A stretch of DNA of 31,639 nucleotides from Azolla pinnata. Lineage: Eukaryota; Streptophyta; Polypodiopsida; Salviniales; Salviniaceae. Below the pieces are notes generated by a model. That model was given only the letters and a program-made list of their open reading frames with translations. It searched no databases and was not told the DNA's origin. The stretch lies in contig JBBBWG010028078.1 in the NCBI GenBank assembly GCA_037176905.1, positions 16,665 through 48,303 on the forward strand. The letters run 5' to 3'. Both the position numbers and the translations under genes were made by a program. Shown one piece after another: positions 1-10,641 of the stretch. Position 1 is the stretch's first letter. Every line of letters starts with the position of its first letter.

Positions 1-1140
1 GAGAATGCGATTCTGATTAAGAGCGCGATTATATTATCTCGTGCGCATCATCGCGTAGATTCACGCCATTTCGTGATCGAATCTCTAACAAGTATGCAAT
101 CGATTGAGAAAGGATGGAATCTTGCTGATGCATATAAAAAGGCGTCAAGTTTAAGCGCGATAAGCATATTAACAATAATAACAGCAACAATAATGGAATC
201 CTCGAAGACAAGAGGAACATGTGACATTGGTCATATGCATACATATATACATATTCTGGAGATTATATTCTGACAAAGATTCTCTCGACCTCTGAGAGAG
301 ATTCAGCTCATAAAACAATGCTCCAAACGGAATAATGGTGCGCAATTGGATCGCTAAGAAATAAACCTGATAATGTGTTCGCCGATCGATCGATCAATCA
401 ATCAATCGATCAATCAATCGATCGATCAATCAATCAATCTATCAATCAATCGATCGATCGATCAATCAATCATCAATCCATTGGCGGATCAAGAGTCTCT
501 TCTTTTTTGAGATCAAATCCGATTTTCCCATTGTGTCACAGAGCGCATCACTGATGCCGCCGAGTCATGTGCATTCCATCATGGAGCTAGATTTTTTTTT
601 CTCTTGTAATTCCGCTTTTCTGGAGACTTGCATATGCGGTTCAATTTGGATCGCAAGAGTGTTACGGTGCGCGAGAATCGTCCTCTGGATATGCATTCAG
701 AACAATTCCTGTTTTTTTAAAACGAAAATCGCAATAATTCCGTCGTTGTGTTGTTGTTGGATATTCCTCTTTCCATTCCTGAAGTCTGCGGAATCGAAGC
801 CACGAGAAATGGATGTTTCGATGCCTTGCGAGCAATGGTTTGTGTCGAGCGCACTCGATTAAAAGTGGTCAGACATCGGAGATCGCTAAGTTTGGATTCC
901 CTCGTCTTCGTGTTCGATCAATCGAATGATTGTTCGCATTAGAATCCGAAGCTCGACTTCTCTCGCAAATCTCCTGCTGATTTCATACCACCGATCAGGA
1001 CAATCTGGTCTGGTAAATCTCCAGTATTCCAACCAAAGTCATGTTGCATTGTGACAAATTGCATTTGGGTCAGACCGAGAACATCCTGCATCGTTTCCTT
1101 CCATGAGATCTAACTAGGTGTCAAATGAGATTATTTTGAG
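1..1140. other. Upstream non-genic DNA
   Basis: No coding region is recognised here. The longest open frame (533-862, +) translates to a Cys/Phe/Ile-rich, family-less sequence and looks like chance. The only clear structure is the tetranucleotide repeat at 381-478, listed separately. A promoter or distant end of a neighbouring gene cannot be excluded. Confidence 0.5.
381..478. repeat. (ATCA/ATCG)n tetranucleotide microsatellite
   Basis: About 98 bp are built almost wholly of interspersed ATCG and ATCA tetramers, with one ATCT and one broken unit near the end. The ATCG and ATCA variants differ by one G/A transition and alternate in short runs, as expected of a slippage-prone microsatellite that has also taken point changes. 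Confidence 0.9.
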
Positions 1141-1347
1141 GGTCTGTTTAGTACAAATTTGTTTACATACATAGCATACCGTACACGTACAATATGTATT
1201 TTTACGTATTTTCAAAGTGTCTAATAAGTAATATATACATACTCAAAATACATAAATTTAACATATAGTTGTTCAATACGTCAAATACGTTGTTAAAACA
1301 CATCAAGGTATGTTAAATCATTATACAAATTTACTCTTAATCAAACC
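1141..1347. mobile_element. Possible MITE-like inverted-repeat element
   Basis: A very AT-rich 207-bp segment starts GGTCTGTTTA and ends with the near-complement TTAATCAAACC. Read inward, about 18 of the outer 25 positions of the two ends agree, with one gap. The size, AT content, lack of an open frame and terminal inverted repeats fit a non-autonomous DNA transposon. No convincing target-site duplication is visible: the flanks TTTTGAG and TATATATC do not match. It could therefore be an old, eroded insertion or a chance resemblance. Confidence 0.35.
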
Positions 1348-1577
1348 TATATATCACTAAAAAAATTTCTAATTTCCACTTCTTCGCATTAGTAGATTCA
1401 TCAAATCTTAGATTGCAGAACATCAAGTTCCAAATTTAAGGTTTATTAAATGACTAATGTTCACCGTAAAAGACAAAATAGTAAGAATTGTTTCTAATCT
1501 TTATAAGAGTTTGGCTTGAAAAAAATCCACCAACACTCTCACAATCCCAACTATCCCAAAAGGAGGAAAACAAATTT

Positions 1578-2110
1578 CCTCTTTGATTCTTATTTGATTC
1601 GTGTAAATCGTGTAAACATTGAGTGTTTTTAGCGTGAAAGAGCATCGAGACAAGACCTGCCTGCCCGATTTGTCGAAATGTAAATCGAGTCTGACAAGCA
1701 ACATGATAAGTAACGATACGAAATTACGACCGTTATTATTGTGTCACGATTGCATTAACACGAAAGAAAACAATCGAATGATGTAAATTCCACGTCTCTT
1801 CAGAGCTTGATCTCAGAGGTAAAACCCCCAATCAAGATTAACTAGCACCTCTTTGATTCTTATTTGATTTGTGTAAATTGTGTAAACATCGACTGTTTTT
1901 AGCATGAAATAACATCGAAGCAAGACCAACCGATCCATTGAAATGTAAATCAAGCCTAACAATCGACTGGATAACTAACGATAAGAAATTACAAGCGTTA
2001 TTATTGTCTTACGATCACATCAACACAAAAGAAATGATCGAATGATGTAAATTCCACATCTCTTTGGAGCTCAATCTCAAAGGTAAACCCCCAATCAAGA
2101 TTAACTAGCA
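1578..2110. repeat. Two-copy tandem duplication, about 270 bp per unit
   Basis: Copy 1 (1578-1847) and copy 2 (1848-2110) align along their whole length with small indels. Both begin CCTCTTTGATTCTTATTTG and both end with one unit of AATCAAGATTAACTAGCA. Shared internal landmarks include CGTTATTATTGT, CGAATGATGTAAATTCCA and GGTAAA followed by a C run. Neither copy is coding. Copy 2 continues directly into the 22-bp satellite at 2093-2466. Confidence 0.9.
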
Positions 2111-2466
2111 CACTAATCAAGATTAACTAGTGTGCTAATCAAGATTAACTAGCGTGCTAATCAAGATTAACTAGCGTGCTAATCAAGGTTAACTAGCATG
2201 CTAATCAAGATTAAGTAGTGTGCTAATCAAGATTAACTAGCACACTAATAAAGATTAACTAGCACGCTAATCAAGATTAACTAGCACACTAATCAAGATT
2301 AACCGGCACACTAATCAAGATTAACTAGCACACTAATCTAGATTAACTAGCACACTAATCAAGATTAACTAGCACACTAATCAAGATTACCTAGCACACT
2401 AATCGAGATTAACTAGCACACTAATCAAGATTAACTAGCGCACTAATCAAGATTAACTAGCACACT
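2093..2466. repeat. 22-bp tandem satellite, 17 copies
   Basis: Units AATCAAGATTAACTAG plus a six-base linker start at 2093 and then every 22 bp to 2445, giving exactly 17 units without an indel (374 bp). Most substitutions fall in the first four linker bases, which read CACA, TGTG, CGTG, CATG, CACG or CGCA. A few isolated core changes occur, such as at 2181, 2247, 2335 and 2401. A single matching unit also lies at the end of the upstream duplication copy (1830-1847). Confidence 0.95.
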
Positions 2467-2567
2467 AACAGTTGCAGTATATTGAGATGACAAACACCGA
2501 TGAGAAGCTCATGATAGCAGAACGATGTTGGCGATGGCATATGCCAATGTGAAGCAGATCTGATCGG

Positions 2568-2663
2568 GAGGAAGGAGGAAGGAGGAAGGAGGAAGGAGGA
2601 AGCAGGAAGCGGGGAGGAGGAAGGATTCCGAAGGAGGAAGGAGGAAAGAAGGAGCAGCAGAAG
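2568..2663. repeat. Purine-only (GGAGGAA)n tract
   Basis: The plus strand is nearly all purine, with heptamer GGAGGAA/GGAAGGA units, interrupted around 2605-2640 and then resuming. It lies about 350-440 bp upstream of the TypA start codon. Such mirror-like polypurine tracts can adopt triplex or G-rich structures and are common as GA elements in plant promoters. A role here is inferred only from position. Confidence 0.75.
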
Positions 2664-2697
2664 AAGCAGAAGAAGGGGTTAGGGCTTTGGGGTCCGC

Positions 2698-2962
2698 CCT
2701 TCTTTAGAAGAAAAGCTATGGTGATTAGGGTTTCGGGTTTAGGCATTCCCTGATTAGGGTTTCGCGTCAGGGGACTTGGATTCGGCTTGTGTTGGGGCTT
2801 GCTGCGTCGTATCGAGTTCTTGACGGTCTGATTTTAGGGTTTAGGGTTCAGGGTTCAGCGTTTAGGGTTTAGGGTTCAGGGTTTAGGGTTCTCCCTTCCC
2901 TCGGAGAAGATCCCTGGATTGAAGCTCAGGGACGGCCTTACGATCGTGTTCTAGGGTTTTGA
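2698..2962 (+). promoter_or_regulatory. Telo-box cluster in TypA promoter/leader
   Basis: TTAGGGTTT and close variants (TTAGGGTTC, GGGTTCAG) occur repeatedly: near 2726, 2753, a dense run at 2834-2890, and once at 2953. They lie within 310 bp upstream of the ATG at 3005. Telo boxes (AAACCCTAA, either strand) are well known in promoters and 5' leaders of plant translation-apparatus genes, which fits a gene for a translational GTPase. The transcription start is not visible, so the promoter/leader boundary is unresolved. Confidence 0.7.
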
Positions 2963-3004
2963 GATCAGCGTTTCAGGCTATTTCCTCCCCCACTTCTGTT
3001 CGCC

Positions 3005-6000
3005 ATGCCAGGAAGGCCTGCTTCCAGATGGGCGATTCTTGCATCTTACTACAGAGCTCTTCAACCGAGAAACCCTTCGTCCACCAACAGGGCGGTGACG
3101 GCTCCTCCACCAGTGTCATCATCCAGAAAGTTCTTCTGCTCCACAGCATTTTCATCACCATCGTCGTCATCACCATCATCATTATCTGAGAGCAGTGCTG
3201 ATGCGGAAAAGTCAAGTATCAGCAACATCCGGAACCTTGCTGTGATTGCTCATGTCGATCATGGAAAGACCACTCTCATGGACAGATTGCTTAGGCAGTG
3301 CGGGAATGCTCTCTCCCAAGAGAGAACCATGGATTCGATCTCGTTAGAACGAGAGCGAGGCATCACCATTGCTTCAAAGGTAGGTTTTTATTTATTTATC
3401 TCAGTGTTTTTTTTCAAATTCCAAATTCGAATAATTCTGTTCATTTCTATCGATTCAGAACCAAGAATCCTGTTTCTCAAGTCATGGTTTCTCATTCTTG
3501 TTGACAGTTATCTAGTGATTCTTAAATTTAAAACCAAATTCTTGTTTTTTAGCCATGTCTTGTTGTTCTCGAGGACAATCATAAACGTTTCCTCTATTTC
3601 CGCCCTGTCATTTGATGTTATATTGCTATTGTCAATCCGTGAATACTAAATATATTGTGCTCTTCTCTTTTCAAAGATGTATTGGAAAATTAAATATGGA
3701 ACTTTTGACCTAGTTTGTGTGGGTTTTTTGCACACACACACATATATTTTCATTCTATTTCTTGCACTGTTGTACCAAAAGCTTCATATGTATCTGTTTG
3801 GGGGCTAGCATGCTGAAATATTATGCTTGTAAAAACAAAACAAAAACATAAATGAAAATTGTAACTTTGGGAAAACAACACAATATAATCTCATGATTCA
3901 TTAGGCTGAACAAGAACAGAGCACTTCAACGATGGAGTTCAAACACATTAAGAAGCACGTTATATCTTCAAGGTATTCTGAAGCATGGAAGCTTCGCAAG
4001 TGTAAAGCAGTAACAATGTTCCTCTGTTGTTGCAAGGACTCCAACCTATAATGGGCCTAGAAGACTGAACGTATTGCAAAACAAATGCATGGTGTTCCTG
4101 TTTGTCTCTTTGACTATTCAAATAGCACTTTTTGGTGCATCTTCCGTATTCTTCCTTCCCTCGTAAGTCGGTCTTATGTTCTACCTAGAATGATCACATA
4201 ATCTAACTTCAATCTTTTCAACGTTAAATATTTTTGCTGATTAAGTACCTGTTCTGCAGTTCATGAGCATATTACATCATTCTAATCGTGGAACTAGATT
4301 TTAAAGATTAACGAAGATGTTTTTTATCCTTTTATACCCCGCAAGGAAGTACATGTTTAATAAGAACATGGTAATCTTGTTTCTACAGTATACATCAATG
4401 TCTTGGGCAGGATTAAACTTGAACATTGTTGATACGCCAGGTCATGCCGACTTTGGGGGAGAGGTATGTTGAACTTAATCTCTTCCTTACAGAAACCTCA
4501 CTGAAAAATATTGTGAAGAATGTTTTTGATGCTTTTTGTGGATTCAGGTAGAAAGAGTTGTGGGCATGGTGGAAGGTGCAATTCTTGTGGTCGATGCAGG
4601 CGAAGGTCCTCTGGCACAAACAAAATTTGTCGTTGCTAAGGCTCTCAAATTTGGATTACGCCCCATTCTTTTACTGAACAAAGTTGATCGCCCCACTGGT
4701 ATGCTTTATGATCGGTATTCCAATGTTAGGTGTATTTTTTCAATGCTTTACGGGGGACAATATGCATGTTGGTGTCAATACTTCTTTGGATATGATACTT
4801 TCAATTAGGAGTGAGGAAAAATCTAGTCTCTCCAAAATAAGTACTTCAAATATAAGTACTTATTTTGTGAGCAGATGGGGCAGGGATTAAGTTGTAAATA
4901 GCTGGTGTCTCATTCCATGACTAGAAACTTGCTGGGATTCTAGCTTTAGACACTCAGCTATATCTGCCAAATATAGAGCAGTCATGATCAAGATAAAATA
5001 ATCCAAAATTTTTTAATATTTAACCCATTATTAATCTTTGTTTGTGCTGCAGTGACTGCAGAGCGATGTGGAGAAGTGGAAAGCATGGTGTTTGACCTGT
5101 TTGCAAATCTTGGTGCTACAGGTGGTGTATCACTGTCTATGTACCCCAATGTTTTTCATTTATGTTCACCTTCGTATCAGAGTAGTATGGTTTTTACCTC
5201 TAGAGGTTGGATATTTGGCTCAGCAGTATTGAGTATTTCTCATTATCCAAAAAGAGAGAGCAAAGGATTTGAACAAGTAGCAACTTTTTGCAATGCGCTA
5301 GATACCTTCAAAAATATTGGCTTGTATAAAATTGCAAAAGCTGAACAAGAGTGAAGCATATGAAAATGACATTATTTTTGCAGAGGAGCAGCTTGATTTT
5401 CCTGTCCTGTATGCTTCAGCCAAAGAGGGATGGGCGTCACGAACTTTTGTGAAACAACCAAAAGAAGAAGATCGAAATATGATCCCTCTTCTCGATGCAG
5501 TGTTAAAATATGTCCCCCCTCCTAAAGGGGATCCTGATGCTCCGTTTAAGATGTTGGTGAGTTCTCTTGTTGATTATGTTAGTAAGAAATTATGCATTAG
5601 TAAACAAGGAGCTCGGTTACCATAGTTAAAACAACGTGCCAACTTCATTTCAGCTTGCGCAAGGCATTTTCTAAGAAAGCATTGTGTGAGAATTACAACT
5701 TATCCAACGCAGGTCTTCTGTTTTTTTCAAGGCTTATTATCATTGGCTATGTAATGAAAGATTTCAAATGATCATTTTATATGTATAGCTGTAGCTGGTT
5801 GAGGAGTTTGGCACCTATGAAAGATCTTCTTGTAACCTTAGGTCTGTGTAGTTTGTATAATTTGATCCTCTTCCAGTCCAGACATATCTTAGATTCTTCC
5901 AAATAGGTGTTTCTCTGCCTAAGCTGTTCCTCCACGGCCATCCTCTTTAATTTATTCATGAGTTTTCTTAATTTACTCAAGGTAAGGAAGGATTGAGACT

Positions 6001-9000
6001 GGCTTAATACGGTACCTGGGATAATATACTCTATATCAAAAGGAATTGGTAGAATTGATACTCTACAAGTATTAAGTTCTGTTTTGGCAATTGTTCTGTG
6101 AACAGTTCCCCACTGTGGTGGTATACATAGCAGTGGTAGAAGTGTTTTATGGGTAAGTATAGAATTGTTACATGGTTAATGTAAGCTTCTGAAGCTTAAA
6201 ATAATCAAACTAAGGCTATGATATTTGAATAAAATTTTATAAGCAGTGTGGTAAATGAATCTAGGTAGTTACAAGAAAGGTCGACAAATTTGTAATTTTC
6301 TCAGGAAGTGCGATAAACCAGCAATCTTCTAGAAAGGACTTGACTGGAAATGACTCTGCTTTTTAGGATTCTGCTGAATGGTGTGGTTTTAGAGGATATA
6401 GTTATTGTAGTGATGGGAATAAGAAAATATGTTACGTGACTGGTTTATACAGCAATATTCATATTCTGATCTACATTTTAGTATTGTGCTCAATAAAAAT
6501 TTGCATTTTTGGTAGTCTAAAATATTGCCATTCTCCTTAATATTGGTGAGCATGCATCTTTTTAAGTGAGGCCTTAAAACAGAGGATTGGATTGCTGTTT
6601 TGAAGTGTGAACCTAAGGTGTATGATATGAAGGAATGCCTTCTTTCATCCCATCCGCTGTCAGTTTTGATCGCATATTTCTGTATGGTACCATATTGGAC
6701 CTTCAAATAAGTATTACAGCCGTTTTCCTTTAGAAAAGCAATCTTGCGTTCAATCGACAAGTCTTCGGTTTTACTATGTTTAATTGTGAATCTAAAGCAT
6801 TTTATTTGAAGGGTATATCTCCATTCTGTCTGCTGTCCGTTTTGATTTCATATTTCTATATTATTCTCTATGTGATGGTCATCAAATAAACACTATTATT
6901 GATTGGATAAAATGCTTCTGACCACTTGATATTGTTAAGTACAGTTGTCAAAGATAGTAACCTACAAATTTTTCCTACAGGTATCTATGATGGAACGAGA
7001 TAATTATTTTGGACGTATCTTGACTGGACGCATTCTTTCAGGGACAGTGCAGGTTGGGGATAAAGTACATGGGCTACGTCTTAATGGATCCAGTGGGGAG
7101 GTTGTTGAAGTGGGAAAGGTAAGAAAATATGAGAAAAAGTTTCTAATGCTTCTTTTCTCTTCATGAATCTGTGTTTTCTATGTTTTCATAGTGTTTTCGT
7201 GTACATTTCCTCAAATATGTGCAATAATTTCTTTCTTTGGGCTTAGAAATAATCATTTTTATAACCAATTGACAGTGACAAAAATTCTGTGCTTGATGTT
7301 TGTGATCATGGTACCTAAACCCTACACCCGGGATCCTGTACTCTAAACCGCTAGATCTAATCCCACAATTGAGTACTTCATCCTCTAAAAGTTTCTAAAA
7401 TCCCTACTCCTGCAAAAGTAGAGGAGGCCAATGAAATGAAATGACTGTTAAGCCCTTTGAAGCTTCCCAAAAGACCTATGAGACTTGGCATGTTATATCC
7501 AGATACATTGCAAGGAAAATGGTATGGAACTATGAAGTGGATGAAGGTGAATAGAGTGGAGAATTGATTCAGTAATATGAAATTTGAGTGGCAGGCCAAT
7601 GGTCATTTACATAAGTTAGATGCTGCTGATAATCTTACTTGTATTTCTTAAGAGTAAGTGTGTTAATTTGACGATTTTTTGATGGAACAGGTCGTGAAGC
7701 TTATGAAGAAAAAAGGTACAGTGATTGTGCCCGTAGATTCAGCAGGGGCTGGTGACATTGTCTCTCTTTGTGGTCTTTCAAATCCTTCAATTGGACATAC
7801 TGTGTCATCTGTTGAGGTTTTTCTATCAACTGATATTGTTTATTGTCTACATTTTCCCTATTGTGTTTGATGTTTTTAGTTAATTCAGTTACTGTTTTTC
7901 TGATTATTCTTTTTTGTATACAGGTTACGACTCCATTAAACGCTATAGAGATGGATCCTCCTACTATCTCCATGACATTTAGTGTTAATGATTCTCCCCT
8001 TGGAGGGCGTGATGGAACTCAGGTTTGTTAGCATTATTGGAATTGCCTAGGATGCTGCTACAGTGATGCGTTCCTTATGTAGGTTCTCATCATATATTTA
8101 TACAAATCTCAGCTAACTGGACCTAAAATCGGAGAGCGTTTAGCTGCTGAAGCTGAGAGCAATTTGTCTGTAAATGTTGCTCCAACTCCGGCTCAGGATG
8201 CGTTTGAAGTACAAGGAAGAGGAGAATTACAGCTTGGTAACTATTACATATAATTTCCACTAGAGTTTATGTCTATGAAAAATTATGCTTGTTCTAGTGT
8301 ATTATATATGGTCTAATGGGCATAGCACAGAACCATAATAGGCATAAGCCAGAACCAGATGGAAATTTTTTATAAATGAAGGATTTTAATGGAAAAAATG
8401 GAAACTATTGAATGTGTAGACATACTTAGTAGAATGAAGTTTAAATGCTAAGGTTAATCACAACTTTGAAACTTGTATGCGGGAGTTCTGATCTTGATGA
8501 TCATAAAGGTTTAACCTGATCGAGACTCTGTGACAGATTGCTGTCATTGTTTTAAAGTTTCACGATTCCATTTCCATTCAAAGGTATTTACCTTGAATTT
8601 GCATGTATTTTACAGGAATCCTGATTGAGAACATGAGGCGAGAAGGTTTTGAACTTTCTGTGTCCCCTCCAGCTGTCATGTATATTATTTCTCTCCCTTT
8701 GTTAAACCATATTTTCCTTCTCTGAGTGTTGTCATAAAAGTTAGCAATCACAGTCATGGGTTTCAAACGTTACCATAGATGCTTGCCAGTGGCTGTCAAT
8801 ACTGGTGAAATTTACAGTTGGTCACATAGAGATAGAATTAAGATCATATTGAAATAACCACATAGTTTGAAACCTATGTACCTGCTGTGTGGGACAGGGA
8901 TCTAGATTCGTTTTTACGATATTATTGCCCATTGTTTTGAATGAGTAGTGTGCATTCCTGGAACTTGCGACTGGAATACGCATTGGTAAAAGAACTATTG

Positions 9001-10641
9001 GTAATGCAGGTACAAAATTGAGAACGGCAACAAGTTGGAACCTATTGAAGAAGTCATTGTAGAGGTATATATTCTTATTTGGTATTCATTCAGGAAAGAC
9101 ATTGAACATTGATTTTTATATAAATCATTTGGTCTGAACAAGGTGAATGATGAGCATTCCGGGACTGTGATCGAGAGCATGTCTCATAGGAAAGGAGAGA
9201 TGCTTGACATGGCACCATGCAGTGAAAGTGTTGGAAGGACCCGCATTTGTTTTGCATGCCCTTCACGGTAAGTTCACATGCTCTAACTGTATAACTTGTG
9301 GGCAGTCATGTTTCCAATGTTGATTAAAAGGAGAAAGCTATAGTAGTGCTAAAGCTCCATATTTTGTTATGCAGGGGTCTGGTGGGATACCGGAGCGTGT
9401 TCAACACTGAGACTCATGGAACTGGATTTATGCATAGATCGTTTCTTAGTATGGGGCCGTTCCTTTGTTCCATTGATTCTGTTTCTTTGCTTTATTTGAT
9501 TCTAATGAACGTAGTCTCTATTGAAATACAGACTATGCGAAATATCGAGGGCCATTGAACAATGTTCGAAAGGGTGTATTGGTGGGAAAGCTAAATCTTG
9601 AGCTGCTGGCTTGATATATTGTTCGTCATGTTTGTGAAGTGTTTTTCTGGGATTTGATGAATGTAGGTGTCTATGGCAGCTGGAACGATTACTGGGCATG
9701 CGTTAATGAATTTGGAAGCACGGGGTGTCTTATTTGTTCAACCTGGCGTAGAGGTTTTACTGTTGAAAAGAAGAGAACATTGTATCTAGCTTCGATCTCA
9801 TCCATTTTGTGTTTCTCACTAGCATTTGGTTTTTCATTCATAGACATACAATGGAATGATCATTGGAGAGCACTCCCGTGATTCAGATCTCGAGGTAACA
9901 AGAACAAGCTTGGTGAACTGTTCAGCTCCATGTTTGTAGTCGGTTTTTAATTTCCTCCATATGTCGTTGCAGGTAAATCCGGTGAAGACAAAGGAGTTAA
10001 CTAATGTACGTGCAGCAAGCAAGGATGAAAATGTTCGCCTCTCGCCTCCTAGACAGGTAATGCAGAAGTCTTAGTATTGGGCAAGCCCTGAAACATATTA
10101 GAGCCTGAATGTGGATTTTGGATAATGCGCTCTGCATGTATTGGATTAGATTGATTGAAAGCCCTGACTGTGATGCTCTAATACCCTTGCATCAAATGAT
10201 ATCAGATCTCGCTGGAGGAAGCAATCGGGTATGTAGCATCGGATGAACTAATCGAGGTACCGACTTTGAAGTTTCCTTGATTGTTGCTCGACTTTAAAAT
10301 GTTTTGGGCACAGGGCTTAGGGTGGATAAAACCCTGATGTTTTCTTTTTTATATAAATGCTTAGGGTTTTAACCCCATACTCTAAACTCTAAAAACTATA
10401 CCGTTTTAACCCTAAACCCTAAACTCTAAACTCTAAAAACTATACCGTGTATGCTAAACATCAAACCTGAAACCGTAAACTTTAAACACTTGGGACATAC
10501 AGTAAAGTGAGAGTTGTGTGGGTTTTGACTCGATTGATTTAACGCTGGGAATCGCAGGTGACTCCGAAGGCCATTCGGTTACGTAAGAAGCATCTCGACC
10601 CGACCAAAAGGAAAGCTATGAGGCGTACTGGGAGGGAGTAG
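3005..10641 (+). CDS. TypA: TypA/BipA-type translational GTPase, probably mitochondrial (19 exons)
   Basis: Ribosome-associated GTPase of the elongation-factor superfamily; closest plant type is Arabidopsis At2g31060. Exons: 3005-3379, 4389-4463, 4548-4698, 5053-5121, 5384-5556, 6981-7118, 7691-7816, 7924-8022, 8113-8236, 8616-8679, 9010-9064, 9143-9267, 9375-9448, 9532-9581, 9667-9753, 9844-9894, 9973-10056, 10206-10256, 10558-10641. They total 2055 nt, or 684 aa, and every junction is GT-AG with continuous frame. G motifs are visible: AHVDHGKT (about 82-89), RGIT (118-121), DTPGH (140-144), NKVD (194-197), SAK (235-237). BipA C-terminal signatures follow: [47 protein letters not shown]. The first 75 residues are Arg/Ser/Ala-rich with almost no acid, and RKFFCS resembles a presequence cleavage region. 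I infer mitochondria; a plastid target is the alternative. The ATG follows CGCC. Confidence 0.93.
4833..4867. repeat. Perfect 14-bp inverted repeat in TypA intron 3
   Basis: CAAAATAAGTACTT (4833-4846) and its exact reverse complement (4854-4867) are separated by a 7-nt loop. The hairpin lies inside intron 3 (4699-5052), 132 nt from the donor, so it would form in the pre-mRNA and is absent from the coding sequence. It may be the relic of a foldback or MITE insertion. Confidence 0.85.
6604..6910. repeat. Degenerate tandem duplication in TypA intron 5
   Basis: Two diverged copies lie about 180 bp apart in the 1424-bp intron 5 (5557-6980). The first contains GCTGTCAGTTTTGATCGCAT followed by ATTTCTGTA; the second contains GCTGTCCGTTTTGATTTCAT followed by ATTTCTATA. 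Weaker similarity runs on both sides, for example GTGAACCTAA/GTGAATCTAA and CTTCAAATAAG/CATCAAATAAA. No coding content was seen. Confidence 0.7.
10316..10475. repeat. Telomere-like degenerate array in TypA intron 18
   Basis: Intron 18 (10257-10557) contains GCTTAGGG and CTTAGGGTTTTAACCCC, then a run of CCCTAAA and CTCTAAA motifs that includes a duplicated AAAACTATACCGT block. The motif is the plant telomere heptamer in degenerate form. The switch from TTAGGG to CCCTAA orientation inside about 60 bp makes a small inverted arrangement. Confidence 0.75.

Noticed and set aside
533-862. 109-codon open frame (+)
   Set aside because: Cys/Phe/Ile-rich, starts in an AT-rich region, no family resemblance.
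2093-2466. CRISPR-like array
   Set aside because: Units are directly contiguous 22-bp copies with no unique spacers, and the genome is a plant's.
5777-6760. Small minus-strand frames in TypA intron 5
   Set aside because: They lie inside a well-supported intron, have no motifs and include the local duplication.
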